A stretch of 64,000 bases of DNA. It comes from Pteria penguin. Taxonomy: Eukaryota; Mollusca; Bivalvia; Pterioida; Pteriidae. This document shows positions 34,872 to 47,540 of this stretch, one piece after another (position 1 is the stretch's first letter; each line of letters starts with the position of its first letter). The notes below the pieces were generated by a model. The model saw nothing but the letters and a program-made list of their open reading frames with translations, was not told where the DNA came from and did not search any database. The stretch lies in assembly GCA_035048485.1 (NCBI GenBank), contig CM068590.1:5456093-5520092 (forward strand), in the 5' to 3' direction. Made by a program: the position numbers and the translations under genes.

Positions 34872-35103
34872 GACATACAATACATTCCGGGTGCCCACTG
34901 TCCACAGTGGGCAGTCCACCTGAAATTTCAGTGGACATTAGGAGTGGACATTTACCTGAGCTATCAAACTGTTCATTTACCTGTATGTTAATCCTAACTG
35001 ACTCTTACAAGAATGTCCACTGTGTCCAGTGGACATTTTTATGCCCACTCTAAAATGCCCACTGTGACCAGTGGACAAATTAAGTTCCACCCAGCCTGTA
35101 ATG
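34872..35103. mobile_element. 232-bp insertion of CCACTG/CAGTGG hairpins with 17-bp target duplication
   Basis: It is flanked by identical 17-bp direct repeats TACTGTCAAATATCGTA (34,855-34,871 and 35,104-35,120). The interior contains three hairpins: TGCCCACTG-TCCA-CAGTGGGCA (34,892-34,913), AATGTCCACTG-TGTC-CAGTGGACATT (35,012-35,037) and CCACTG-TGAC-CAGTGG (35,059-35,074). The ends share TACATT and GGGTG in inverted order. No coding frame. Long target duplications suggest retroposition; the hairpins are unusual for a SINE. Confidence 0.65.
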
Positions 35104-35120
35104 TACTGTCAAATATCGTA

Positions 35121-35869
35121 CTAAACATAATTTTGTCAAAGATTATGATTAACAGTTATTAACATATACATTATATACATATACTTATTTTTAATAATTT
35201 TAATCTTTATAGTAGTGCATGTAAGAACAAAGGAAAAAATATGCATGTTTCTTGTAACCTGAACAACTTTAATTTTTGGCTCAGATCCTGAAAGTTTTTA
35301 TTGCACTTTCAGTAGAAAATTATTCCAATATTGAATATTTGCTAACGTATAATATTTCAGCTTTTTTTACTCTGGTCCCCCTAAATAAAACTAAGCCAAG
35401 GCCACCTTTTATTACTTCAAAATACACCAAATGTACTGGTTGATCGATTGATCATTGATTTAAATCACTCTACAATTATTTCAAGAATATGGTGACAGCA
35501 TAAATCTGCCGCGTGCATTGCAGTCTCAAAGTGAATGTGACATCACACTTTGATTGAAATGAAGATAATTCCTGAAATATTCAGAAGATGACCTAATTTC
35601 TAATGAACTCTGTGTTTAACATCAACTATTGTGCAACTCTGAAGAATTATTTTATGAGGACAATAGTTAAATGAGTCAGTGATGAATTTTATGAAGACTG
35701 AGCCCCTTTTCTAAATAAGCAGTTAATTTGCAAAAAGGAGATTCCAATATATCGGATTCTTTGCAGAAAGAGATCATAAATCCCAAGACTAATCCCCCAA
35801 CAATTATGGTGAATACTGTGTCATGTGTCCAATGCGACTGTGAGAATAGAAATTAATACCTTTGCAATG
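35121..35869. other. Gene-free, intron of the TRAFD1-like gene
   Basis: AT-rich sequence between the two recognised exons. The expected small exon that would complete the first zinc finger was searched for by eye and not found. Confidence 0.4.
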
Positions 35870-36050
35870 TACACTACCAAAGCAGTGAGGGATCTTTTAA
35901 CGCCATGCCCACCGTGACACAGGGATCTCGATTTTTACCATCTCATTCACAAGACAGAACACCGATGCGTCCACTACTGTAGTCAAACTCGCGATCTCTT
36001 TGTCACATGCCGAGCACTTGGCATCCACTGAACCATACTGGCTTCCGAAT
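35870..36050 (-). mobile_element. Degraded tRNA-derived SINE
   Basis: On the minus strand it reads a tRNA-like head (CAAGTGCTCGGCATGTGAC, then GAGTTTGACTAC for the B box), CGGTGTTCTGTCTTGTGA, AAAATCGAGATCCCTGTGTC, then GGCGTTAAAAGATCCCTCAC. The order matches the SINE at 37,256, so it is an older member of the same family. Confidence 0.65.
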
Positions 36051-36297
36051 TTATTATTAAACACAGAAAACAAGGTTAGGAGTAATCTTCAAGTAAAAAG
36101 TAACGGAAGTGACAAATAGCTGGATTATTCAGTCTTGGATGACCTATGACTATAAGGTGACATACTTTTGTTTTAGTAAACTTGACCATACATTACAGTA
36201 ATCCCCACTGACTTTACATTGTACATAAGGTAGGTAGAAAAAATAATTGTCAGACTGAGACACAAAACGGTGTTGAACCCAGCACCCTACAACTTAC

Positions 36298-36341
36298 CAG
36301 TTACTACACAGCTTCGTATCCTCACCGGCTTCGTCTTCCAT
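36298..36341 (-). CDS. TRAFD1-like first coding exon
   Basis: ATG at 36,341 opens MEDEAGEDTKLCSNC and ends in phase 2 at a strong donor TG|GTAAGT. Acidic start then C-x2-C matches the beginning of TRAFD1-type proteins, which begin with an acidic stretch and LCDNC. Its partner is the finger exon at 34,695-34,856; the phases do not join directly, so at least one small exon is needed between them. Confidence 0.55.
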
Positions 36342-37255
36342 GATGACGATGTTGCTACCTTAAAGTTCAGAGTCGAACGGAAGCTGATGAAGATAGACAA
36401 AAAATATCCTCATTCAAATTTATTCGATTATTAAACTAGAATTGTCTTTGTCGATGAGTGAGTCATACCCCGCCTATTTGTGTACTTTTAACATCCTAAA
36501 TTGTAAATATAGAACAACAATGTTCGAAAACCAAAACATTTACGTTCCCGTCTCGTTTTGTAACGCGAAATTTGATTGGTCACTGTTGTTGGAACACATA
36601 ATTTGATTGGATTGTTGCTAAGGACTCGGAAAAGTTGACGTCCAACTAACCGTTCGTGATTTCACTTTTAGAATCGACTGTCGTCCGTAAACGAAGAAAC
36701 GGAAACGGAAAGGAAAATTCCGACGGGGAAATACAAAGCACCCATAGAAATATTAATAAATGTAACATATAGAATATATCATGATAACAAAACATTTATA
36801 GAAATGATGAGGAGTCTTCAGAAGGGAAGTGTGAAATAAATAAATAACAAGAAACACTCTATGTTGGACCGCTTGGTCTTTATGATCAAGAGGAAACAGT
36901 TTTTGTGGCCAAAAATTTTTGGACATCGAGCATTTAGAGGGGGTTGCAGGTGTTACATCCCCTCCACTTTGGTGGGACAGTTTTTCTAAAAAGAGTAATT
37001 TTGGACCGTTTTTAAGGCTGCATCCCCTACTTTCCGCACCGAATAGTACAAAACTTTAGTTCTAGGCATCGTCGGATGCCCCCGGTCTTTTGCTCTACGT
37101 TTAAATCGTAGAGCAAAGACCGAGAACATCCGACGATGAGTACTGAGTCCTAGGACCTCTTTCAAAACTCCCTCGCAAAGAGAAGTGAGCGTTTCCTATT
37201 AGATGAGAAAACAGAGACCAGGAAGCTGTAAACGTCTCATGTCATAGGTGAAACC
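36342..37255. other. Gene-free, with old Penelope-type end and a long hairpin
   Basis: At 36,810-36,900 AGAAGGGAAGTGT, AACAAGAAACACTCT and GGACC-GCTT-GGTC-TTTATGATCAAG resemble the terminal repeat of the Penelope-like element. At 37,067-37,138 there is a long hairpin (separate entry). The rest is featureless. Confidence 0.5.
37067..37138. other. 32-bp-arm hairpin
   Basis: CATCGTCGGATG..GGTCTTTTGCTCTACG pairs with CGTAGAGCAAAGACCGAGAA..CATCCGACGATG across a 7-base TTTAAAT loop, with one bulged T and three mismatches. It may be a small palindromic element or a small-RNA precursor. Confidence 0.65.
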
Positions 37256-37526
37256 TAAGCCGGCATGGCCTAGTGGTATCGCGTCGGACTCCTGATCGGG
37301 AGGCCGGGGTTCGAGTCCCGCTCTGGTCATGCCGGTGTCATGTCTTTCGGATGAGACAGTAAAAACCGAGGTCCGGTGTCGTGGTATGCATGGCACGTTA
37401 AAGATCCCTCACTGCTTCGGGTGGGTCCGTTGCAAAGGTCAAAATTTGTATGCCCGGCATCAGGCAGATGCCGTCACCATATACGTGAAATATCCGTGGT
37501 GTGACCTAAAACAAAAATCAATCAAT
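37256..37526 (+). mobile_element. Full-length tRNA-derived SINE with 13-bp target duplication
   Basis: Head GCCGGCATGGCCTAGTGG with A box, B box GGTTCGAGTCC, middle block CACGTTAAAGATCCCTCACT and tail ATCAATCAATC. Direct repeats CATAGGTGAAACC stand at 37,243-37,255 and 37,527-37,539. It is the best-preserved SINE in the window and the reference for the fragments at 1,415, 22,037 and 35,870. It sits inside a copy of the dispersed GAGTAAGC motif, so it is the younger insertion. Confidence 0.9.
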
Positions 37527-38903
37527 CATAGGTGAAACCAGGGACCCGGGAGAGTAAGCGTCTATCGTCAGAGGTGAAACCAGGAGCCCGATAGGAGTAA
37601 GGATTTCAAACCGCGTGTGGAGAAATGATGCCGCTCAGCCTCATGAATATTCATAAGCCCCTGTCACGTGACCGGAGTTGATTATGCGGCTGATATGAAA
37701 ACACGAAAGCGACACATCGATTTTAAGAATTTTACCGGGGGGGGGGGGGGGGTTTATCCTGTTTCTTTCTCATTAGGGTTTTTAAACATTATATTATTTT
37801 CAATTGCCCTTGTTGGGTGTTTATGCACTGAATATAAGTAAATTATTTATGTATAATATTTCAACAAGCCCATGGCGAGCCCCCTTTTTTTATCTTGCTA
37901 CAAAAATAACTATCAACGAGCAAAAATAACTTCATCGGTGTAGTATCAGCGCTTGCGATGGCGATTTCCCATACAGTTTACAGCGGCTTTATTTTAAATT
38001 GCCCTATCGCTAGCCCCACACCTATACTCAGTATACTGTAAAATCATCTTAGAAGCCACTTTGAAATTGACTTGTAACTGCAAAATAAAAGGCAGGGCTC
38101 TTCCCATCTGTGTCAATCTGATAGAAGCCCCGGAATGGTGAAGGTCATTAAAATTAGACTTGAAAACTTTGAAAGAAATTAGCCAACATTGGCATTTTCG
38201 CCATTTTCAAGTCCCTCTTAAATTTATACAGTGTAATAGAATCCATCCCCTCGAATGTTTTCCTCGCTCGGGAACCGTCAATTTTGTAAATTATTTGATC
38301 GAATGTTGTTCAGTAGATTAGTAACGGTGTAGTGTCGACACTAAAAGCCCCGGAAAAAAGATCCTGTATCCGAGATAGGAAAATAGTGAGTATTTTTGGT
38401 GGAAGCTAACTTTATCGTTAATATCTTTATGGTGAGACAGATGACGGCAGAAAGATGTGACGTCATACATGCAAATTAACACAGCGGCTTTATTTCTCCG
38501 TATGAGGAACCGGGAAGAAGTAAGCGCCTCCTGCATTGCTAACCATACCTTTAACCTTGCAGCTTTAAGGCAAACAAAAAAATGTGCACGGACACCGTTG
38601 TAATGTATTCTCAGGGACTTTCAAAACGCCTATATGTTTTGGGGTTTTTTTCATGTAAAAACATAAATGTTTTGAAAATAAATCGATTTGAATATCTGCT
38701 TGATATTGTGTGATTGCGGTAACTTTCATGCTATCGGCGAGACAAATCACTCAACCATAACGTAATACTGCTCACCCGTGCGCTTTTCAAAAAGTACTCG
38801 AACATGTGCTGTACATGAGTCATTTTCTTCTGACATAACGTATACTGGTACCTAGTGCCTTTAACTATCCTGATTTCAAACTTTGCTCCATTAAAACTAA
38901 CGC
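37527..38903. other. Gene-free, with dispersed motifs
   Basis: Copies of the dispersed motif at 37,530-37,570, 37,571-37,608 and 38,502-38,540; a G run at 37,737-37,752. No gene is recognised. Confidence 0.5.
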
Positions 38904-39905
38904 GTGAAATGCCGAGACTGTCTGAGCAACAGAGGTATGCTGTTCTTGGCCGGCGTAAATCAAGGTATCATCGCAGGACGCTTCAATGTCCATTTGTCTA
39001 CAATCACGAGACTTGTACGGAAGTATCGGACCACAGGAAGTGTTAGGGATCGTCCTCGAAGTGGTCAACCACGCGTAACGACAAGACGTCAAGACGTTTT
39101 CATAAAGCAACGTCATCTACGTGACAGGTTTGCGACAGCCGTAAGCACGTCAAGAGATGTGACGTCACGGTAGGCAAATCCATCTCAGGACAGTACGCCG
39201 ACGATTGAAAGAGCAAGGTTTGTTATGCCGTCGCCCATAGAAAGGCTTGATCCTAACTCCTCGCCCCCGAAGAAATCGTCTGACCTTGTCCCGGAACATG
39301 CTTGCTAATCGATGTAATTGGCATGACGTGGTGTTCAGCGACGAATCAAGATTCAATTTGGGCATGGCTGACGGAAGACAGCGCATTTATAGGAGACGCA
39401 ACGAACGTTTTGCTGCAAACTGCATAATTGAGAGTGACAAATTTGGCGGTGGTGGCGTCATGGTTTGGGGAGCCTTCAATCAACATTTCAAGTCATCACT
39501 GGTTATTTTGAGGAATACTCTTACCGCGAGGCGCTACATCGATGACGTTTTATAGCCTGAGCTCCTTTCATTAATTCAACGTCATCAAACTGTCAACAAT
39601 CAGTTGATGTTTCAATAATTAAGGCAACGCACGTCCGCACACGGCTAGAGTCACCTTAAACTTTCTAACCATCCAGGGAATTAATGTAATGGATTTCCTA
39701 TCACGTTCACCCGACTTCAATTCTATAGAGCACATATGTGAGATGAGTTAGGGAGACGCTTACGTAAACGTCACCGTCAACCAAGAACCGTGGATGAGTT
39801 GCCACGTGCTCTTCAAGAAGAGTGGAATTATAGTCCTATGAGAAAAATTCGAACTTATGTCAAACCATGCGGTCAAGATTGCGTGCATGCCTTAAAGCAA
39901 ATGGG
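38904..39905 (+). pseudogene. Tc1/mariner transposase, full length but broken
   Basis: The N-terminal helix-turn-helix reads AGRFNVHLSTITRLVRKY, TTGSVRDRPRSGQPR and HLRDRFATA (to ~39,165). After a frameshift the catalytic part follows: HDVVFSDESRFNLG with the first D, RQRIYRRRNERF, GGGGVMVWGAF, ARRYIDDVL, a frame slip near 39,553, then NARPHTA-like sequence near 39,620, SPDFNSIEH and DELPRALQEEWN (39,700-39,840). The order is that of a DDE transposase of about 330-350 residues. Several indels make it inactive. Its tail is the start of duplication copy B; the same tail opens copy A. Confidence 0.85.
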
Positions 39906-40483
39906 GGTGGGAGGGGGGGGGGGCATACTCGTTACTAAACAAAAAACATGCAATTTTGGACGTGGTAAACATAACTGATGAAATCAAATCATTTTTAAAA
40001 GAAACGTGTGATGGTATCAATCATATTGTCAAATATAATTCAAATTTTCGAAATAAATCAAGTTTGATGCAATTATTTACCCTAGTTGTTGATTAAACTA
40101 TAATCCCTGAGTATATATTAAAGTTTTCTATATCTATACGAGAAATCAATTTTATGTGATGTTTTCCATATGCATGTAGCTGTTACTAATTTAAGCTTGT
40201 GGGAGTCATTCGATACATAGTAAATCATCGTTGTTATATGACCGAATCGAATCGTAACAACTCGTCCATCTTCGTACGAAAAGAAAATTTTTGCGCAAAT
40301 GGCGATGGTGTTCCTATACCCGTGGTTACGTGTCCCAAATGTACGTCCATCTTTCTATGCCCATCATCCTAACTCCAAACCTACGAATTACATAAACCGC
40401 GAAAAACGCTGATTAATACGTTCAGAACATCAGTTTCATTTTGCATGTAAATCAAAAATGCATGTATATATCATATATATAAT
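39906..40483. other. Intergenic, no gene seen
   Basis: Equivalent of 83-662. A G run at 39,904-39,923 and AT-rich sequence. Confidence 0.5.
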
Positions 40484-40497
40484 AAAATCGTTTTAAT

Positions 40498-40663
40498 TTG
40501 GTTGGTTGATTGGTGTTTTACGTCGCTTTCAACAATTTTTCAGTTATACCGCGACATTATAGAAGCAGGGGGTTACCAAACTTTCAGTGAATATAGTGGC
40601 GCAATCCGGGAATCGAACCCGGGTCGTCGTCAAACGCTTAACCACTATACCACGCCTGCCTTG
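40498..40663 (-). mobile_element. tRNA-derived SINE (copy B)
   Basis: Same insertion as 677-842, with the same flanking repeats at 40,484-40,497 and 40,664-40,677. It differs from copy A by two bases in the tRNA-like part. Confidence 0.8.
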
Positions 40664-40677
40664 AAAATAGTTTTAAT

Positions 40678-41694
40678 CTACATATTCTGAATTAAAACAT
40701 ATTATAATGCTTAAAACTGCGAATCAAAACAAATAAATAAATAGATAAAAGGAATAATAAAATCCGCAAAAATTATGTGGAACCACCTACTTACTCCACT
40801 GTTTTATATAATATATGTATCTGTTTAAAATATTTCAAATTCGTTTCATTATGCCGATGTTGAATAATAACATAATATTTAAAGTTAACTGTCCTCTATC
40901 GTATGTTCAAAACTGAGCAGAATCCTTGCGAGAAGTGGTCTGTCATTTGCAATTACATCCTTTATGTCGAAATTTGATTAAACAGACAGTGGAAGTAAAG
41001 TTCAGATTTTGTTGTTTAAAATGTTACATCGTGCAATAAAACAAATTATTATTGACAGCGACGCTGTTGTAACGTTTGAAATTTAACGAAAATTTAATAC
41101 GAGTTATCTTTCTTTGACCAGGAAAAAAGGGAAAGGGAATAACGGAGGGGAGGGGGGTTACGGACCTCTCAACACAATCTTTTGGATACGCTTATGTTAC
41201 AGTATGACGGAGGTAATACGTGAAAAACCCCTCCAAGCTTCAGGTGGGTTCGTTTCAGAGGTCTAAATTTCTATATATTGCTTTCTACAGATAACATGTC
41301 ACCATCACTTGATTAGTGCAATACAAAAACTCCACACAACAAAGTCTAGTCACATGACTTTTATTATAAATGTATATAACCGTCAGAGACCGAATTTACA
41401 TGAATAGATAGAGAAAAAGAAAAACTGATAGTTTGTTTTACACTGATTTTTTAGGTTGGAAGGGAAAGGAATATTAGTAATATTGTGAAAGCAATCGATG
41501 ATGAAAAGAAGATGATAAATTCATTGCAATTATTTTTATTTTTTACTTTTTGCCAGAGAAACGTCACCTCTCCCATCCAGCTGTACTGAGTATGAGAAAA
41601 ACAGATAATATAGGAATGTTATTCATGTTTATGTTCTAATATAAATTGATAGTGACGAGTGAAAATATTGTAGTATAATGATGAAGTGATAAGG
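40678..41694. other. Gene-free, includes SINE fragment
   Basis: Equivalent of 857-1,896; the SINE body fragment is at 41,217-41,277. Confidence 0.5.
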
Positions 41695-43433
41695 TCACTG
41701 TAAGTATCTGATAAACTTCACCTTGTATGACCGGACCTCTCCCACCCAGGCATGTCCACGATCGTCTACGTCTATAGACACAGGATACTGGATCCCATCC
41801 TTCTGTGTAGCCAGGTACTGTATAAACTGACCATCCTGGTCCACTATGTGTATACGGTGGTTATCACAATCTGTGATAAGGAGACGACCCTGACGGTCAG
41901 AACACAGGTCACAAGGAGTAAACCTAGAATCACTGCCGTGCCCGGTATATGTGAATCGGTGGTGCCCATTCTTCTTAAACACTGCGACCTTCTTCCAGTT
42001 ATCCAACACCCATATATCCTCGGTCTGTTTGTTGATGGTAATATAGTTGGGATCATTCACGTGTTTACTCTTTATCTCTCTGACCACCCTCCCGTCAGAA
42101 CTGTATAACCTTATAACTCCTCCCCACATACCGACCACCAGCTCCCCACTCATTAGCCGGCATAGACCTAGTGGTATGGAACCCTTCGTGGTGAAGAGTG
42201 TGCTGACCTGACCACGTGGAGATAATGACCTGATACATCGGTTGTCACGATCACTGTACACTAGTCCACCATCATCTGTTACACACATACCGGAGCAGTA
42301 ATACAGCTTACATCCAGCATCCACAGTACCGACAACGTTACCACTCCTCTCCAATAAATCAAACTTTGTGGTAACATCACCATGTACCCAGGCTTCATTT
42401 GGTGATCGTAGTCTTAGTCCCCATACGCCGTACTTCATAATGAGCTCAGTCTCACACACTGGATTCCGGATCAACTTAAGTATTACTTTGTTATCTACGT
42501 GTTTATTGGTCACATTTTCTGTATTGTGGTCACTGTCTGAGTTGTCTCCCTTAGTTTCTCCTGAGTAAGATATACCACTGGTAGTGGAAGGCTTGCTGTG
42601 ATCCATAGTAACTAGTTCTCCAAACTGCTGTTGTAGACTTTCTCTTGATATACGGCCTGGGGTAAATGATGGAAGAAGAAGAAGAGCATCAATCTGGTTT
42701 GAAGCCACATCCAATGAGTGTTCATCTTGCTCTTTCATGAATTTCAGCAGGTCAACAGGGTCAACTGATCGTAGGTGTCTATCATAGGAGAGAATTTCCT
42801 CATCAAAGTGGCCTAAATTCTCCTTGTTTTTTCTGACTTCTTCCTGTAACAGTGGCATAATGGTATCATCTTTCATCTTCAGTATTTTCTTCATGTTTTC
42901 TGCCAGTATGTCGTCTACCTCTTTATGGATATGTTGTGCGCTATCTTTCATTCTTCGTTCAATTTCGGCAATGGCGCTAAGGATATCCTCTTGTGACTTA
43001 CTCAACCCATCCAGTTCCTTCTGTAGACGGGGTCGGATTGTCTGAGATATTGTCTGCAGCTGGGACATGGCTGTACGTTTGATGATGTCGTAATGCATCA
43101 CTAACACTGCAGAATTCATGCTTCCTGTGTTTCTGTACTATACATGACGAGCACACAGGAACTTTACAAGGTTCGCAGAACAGTTGATAACGCTCTCCAG
43201 GATGATTCGAACACTCAGATTCTGTGCTTGATTTTGGTCCTATACCAGTTGAGTATGGTATAGCTTCATGGTGTCGGTAAATCCTCTTAGATAAATGGTC
43301 GTCTTTACAGGGGAAGCAGAGTTTGATCCCACATGTTTTACAATAGTGTCCCGCCGTATTGCCACAATAATCACAAATAGCTGACCACTGCGCATGTGCA
43401 TCTCTGTTTCTCGCCGGCTTCTTCCTCTGACAT
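41695..43433 (-). CDS. TRIM-like protein: two B-boxes, coiled coil, NHL repeats (copy B, two frameshifts)
   Basis: Same architecture and length as the gene at 1,897-3,634. The frame is open from the coiled coil through the NHL repeats to the stop. An extra T near 43,408 and an extra A near 43,092 break the B-box part; copy A reads through at both places. Against copy A the B-box and coiled-coil DNA is nearly unchanged, but the NHL part carries about 60 base and 40 residue changes, for example TDYSYHRIHI to TDCDNHRIHI, GMKGGVIRI to GMWGGVIRL, GEWGSSKVKI to GEVRSYKVKF. Because each copy is intact where the other is broken, both genes are probably functional in the animal and the breaks are read errors, but this is inference. 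Confidence 0.85.
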
Positions 43434-43784
43434 CGTTGCCTTTCACTTTATACCAATACCATATTCTGAATAAAAAAGCAACGTTTATGAAGAAACGACA
43501 GACAGTTCATGCAGCATTTTTATGACAACACGATTCACCTGCAGTAGCCGAACATTAAAAAGAGCAACGCCTAGCGTGGCATAATACGCCCGTCGCTTAA
43601 TTCGGACGGGATCAATTCGCATTTGGCATGATTTTCATGAAAAACATCTGTCGTTTACTAAAGTTAATTGCATTTCATAGCATTTTATCATAGGAATAAA
43701 TCCGAGAGCAATAACTCCTGCAAAAATGGTCCTATCCAACCTATCTTGGAACTTGATTTGCAAAAAAAAACTTGAAATTTTCTA
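43434..43784. other. Upstream region of TRIM-like copy B
   Basis: Equivalent of 3,635-3,984, nearly identical. Confidence 0.4.
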
Positions 43785-44812
43785 GTACAAGTCCCCTCCC
43801 CCCTTCCTAAAATTATAAATTTCTCACAAATGAAGAAAAAGATATCAATACCTGTAAAATATGTGGAAGTTGGTACATTTTACTTGTTTCATGATAAATT
43901 TCATAATGTTTTTACAACAATTAGATTTTTAATAAATTTTCAAAACAAAATCTTGAAATTTTTAAGTCCAAGGGCCATAAATCTGTCAAAAGTGATCAAT
44001 CTTAACAAAACTCGAACTGATACTGACACCGCTTGATACAAAGCTATATACCAAATTTCAATTCAAGATCTTGAAAGATGACAAAGCAAAATGTCCAGAA
44101 AACATGACCTAGGACATATCGTCACCCCCTCCTGCTAAAATTATAAATTTCTCAAAAATGAAGAAAAAGACATTAAAACCCGTAATATATGTGATAGTTG
44201 GTACATTTTACTTGTTTCATGATAAATTTCATAATGTTTTGACCAAAAATAGATTTTTAATGAATTTCTGAAAAAATCTTAAAATTTATAAGTCCAAGGG
44301 CCATAAATCCGTCAAAAGTAGGTCAGTCGTAACAAAACTCGAACTGATACTGACGCCGCTTGAAAGAAAGCTATATACCAAATTTCAACTCAATATCTTG
44401 AAAGACAGCAAAAAAATAAAGTCCGAAAAACATGACCTAGGGCATATGGTCACTCCTCCCCCTAAAATTATAAATTTCTCAAAAATGAAGAAAAAGGTAT
44501 TAAAACCTGTAATATATGTGATAGTTGGTACATTTTACTTGGTTCATGATTAATTTCATAATGTTTTGACAAAAAATAGATTTTTAATGAATTTCTGAAA
44601 AAAATCTTGAAATTTTTAAGTCCAAGGACCATAAATCTGTCAAAAGTGAGTCAATCATAAGAAAACTCGAACTGGTACTGACGCCGCTTGAAATAAAGCT
44701 ATATACCAAATTTCAACACAACATCTTGAAAGACGGCAAAAAAAAAGTCAGGAAAACATGACCCCGGACGGACGGACGGACAGCGCCATAACATAATACG
44801 TCCCGTCTAATG
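43785..44812 (+). repeat. Three ~327-bp tandem units (copy B)
   Basis: Same three units as 3,985-5,015, starting at TAAAATTATAAATTTCTC (43,809, 44,137, 44,462) and closing with GGACGGACGGACGGACAG. Confidence 0.8.
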
Positions 44813-46111
44813 ACGAGTGTATAAAAATAAAGCAATATATACAACCATGTCGTGCTTGGAATAGTCTCTGTATTATTAATATATCACCAACATGATAAAA
44901 TAAAAAAGGGTCCATATTGTGATAGAATAAAATTTCTCTAAGACAGATACAGGTAGATATAGATAATGAATTCTCTGGTTCTGAAAATGTGAATAGAAAA
45001 CCTTACATGGATCTCTATAATATTATGCTTTATAATTTGTTTAAATTCCATTTATTTGAGGGAGGATTGGTTCAAATCATGAAATTATCTGTTTAAAATT
45101 TCTTAAAAAGATCAATCTAAAATCATCTCACCAGTAACTAACCCCCCCCCTTCCTCCTCCTGCTTTCCCCTCCCCTTTTGTGCAAATGTAAAAAGGGCGT
45201 AACTATCCCCTCTTTTTTAGCCGTCTCTCCTAATGTAAAGAGAGAGAGAGAGCATTTCACCCGGAATGTTGTTAATACTAGATTCCATTTACTCATATTT
45301 GATATTTCTATATGTTAAAAAAAAAGTTTGTCACGCCGATGTTTGTATCACAACCAAGTCCTGAACTGCGCCAAGCAAGAAATAGGAAACCGAAAGTAAA
45401 GATCAACTGCGTTGTATTCTATATATATACATGTATACCTGATGTGTTCTGTTCAGAAGGACTACATGAAATAATACTGTCTTATCTTAAGTGTAATTAG
45501 GTAAAATATAGACTTAGCTTACCTCACTAACAACTGGGTATAAAAGCATTGAATATGGCCACTACAGAACGTACACCCACTTCTCTGTAATCTACAGCGA
45601 GTTTCCGAAAACGTGACGTCAGTTATCTAATAGTAGGCTTAATTTAAATATTTGAGGTCATAGTTTGTAAAAAGGGGGCAGATCGGAAAGAAGTGCAGGT
45701 ATGCATATGTATTTTAAATACACGTCCTGTGAAAGTGGATCTAGTAGGAAGAGAATAACTTTATTTTTGTACATTCTCTTAGAATAAGCAGGGGGGGGGG
45801 ATATCTGTTCATCAGCTCCTCCAAGGCTTCCTTCACCTATCTATCCTCGTATACATATGCGGCCTAATGTCAAATGACTCCCTCCCCTTCCCCATCCTTC
45901 CGTCCATCCTTCCCCATTCTTCTATTTTTCCCTTCATGTGTCCTGACGTCTTTCCCAACATGACACCCCCTGACTATTCACGGAGGAGGCCGCATATGCA
46001 TCTTTCCCAATATGACCCCCCCCCCCACCCCCCCACACACACACACACCCACACCCTTCAATGGAGGATGGCGCATATAGCTGAATCAGTTATGTTCTTT
46101 GTTGGTGCAGA
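44813..46111. other. Gene-free stretch
   Basis: Equivalent of 5,016-6,325 with length changes in the homopolymers. Confidence 0.45.
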
Positions 46112-46309
46112 GACATATACACATGTGTATATATATCTCTGGTTGGTGACCGAGATGTCTCGGTTAATGTCTCGGTGACTCGTGTGTGTTCTATCTCAGA
46201 CTGATGAGACATATCTACACATGTATGTGTGTGTTTCTGGTTGGTGACCAAGAGGTCTCGGTTAATGTCTCAGTGACTCGTGGGTGTGCTATCTCAGACT
46301 GATGAGACA
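46112..46309 (+). repeat. Two tandem 96-bp units (copy B)
   Basis: Same as 6,326-6,521 with two extra bases in a GT run. Confidence 0.7.
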
Positions 46310-46516
46310 GTAGAATCAATCTCCTCCAGCCTCATGCAGTTTCTCATCTCCTTTGTACCCTGTTCTAGTTTTGTTTGCGGTTAGATGCGATCTTATTCAC
46401 AGTACATTGCACTTGCATGGTGATGTATTGCATAATTAAACGTATAGGTCTATGCAACAGACCGGTCCGAGGCAATGATGGATGTTTTGTTCCACGTCTT
46501 CTGTGACACGGGATCT

Positions 46517-47041
46517 CCGTTTTACGTACCGCATTTTCTGTGGCACGGGGTTTGATGGTTTTACGTACCACGTCTATTTTGACAAGGAACTTGGTTTTAC
46601 GTACCACGTCTACCGTGGCAAGAAACTTGGTTTTACGTACCACGTATACCGTAACAAGTAACTTGGTTTTACGTACCACGTCTACCGTAACAAGGAACTT
46701 GGTTTTACGTACCACGTCTACCGTAACAAGTAACTTGGTTTTACGTACCACGTCTACCGTAACAAGGAATTTGGTTTTACGTACCACGTCTACCGTAACA
46801 AGGAATTTGGTTTTACGTACCACGTCCACCGTGACAAGGAACTTGGTTTTATGTACCACGTCTACCGTGACAAGGAACTTGGTTTTGGGTACCACGTCTA
46901 TCGTTACAAGGGACTTGGTTTTACGTATCACGTCTACCGTGACAAGGAACTTGCTTTTACGTAACACGTCCATCGTGATAAGGAACTTGATTTTACGTAC
47001 CATGTCTACCGTGATACGAGACCTCCGTTTTACATGCTACG
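46517..47041 (+). repeat. 36-bp minisatellite (copy B)
   Basis: Same unit number and variant order as 6,731-7,255, with a handful of substitutions. Confidence 0.85.
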
Positions 47042-47452
47042 TCTACCAATCTCATTAAAACTATATCTTTATTCCGCTTCTCTATTTGTCCCATTGCGGA
47101 TAAAGATCTAGCGAATCCCCGTAAGGGGTCATGAGGGGTCATGGTCATGTTCTATTATATATATTATTCCAAACGGCCCCCTCCCAATTCTATGAAATCA
47201 ACGATGTCGTATTCTGATTTTTTTTTTTAATTATTTGGCATGGGAGGATATAAGTTTTGTAGTAATCACTGTAAGTAAATCCAAGTTATTGATCTATCAG
47301 AACAATGATGATAAATCACTTGAAGGGAAGTGTTTGATAAATTAATAGAGAAATAAATAAATTAACAAGAAACACTCCAAATTCATAAATTTTCGGCAAA
47401 TCACTGATTTATTCATTCATTTACTTATTTATTTGCATCAAAATAAATCTCT
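47042..47452. other. Gene-free, with a degraded Penelope-type terminus
   Basis: Equivalent of 7,256-7,666. Confidence 0.4.
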
Positions 47453-47453
47453 A

Positions 47454-47532
<79 letters not shown>

Positions 47533-47540
47533 TTTTTTTT
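47453..47540 (+). repeat. (GT)n(TA)n(T)n microsatellite
   Basis: About six GT units, then about 22 TA units, then about 26 T. Confidence 0.95.

Noticed and set aside
37259..37332. Possible tRNA gene on the plus strand
   Set aside because: It is the head of a full-length SINE with a 13-bp target duplication.
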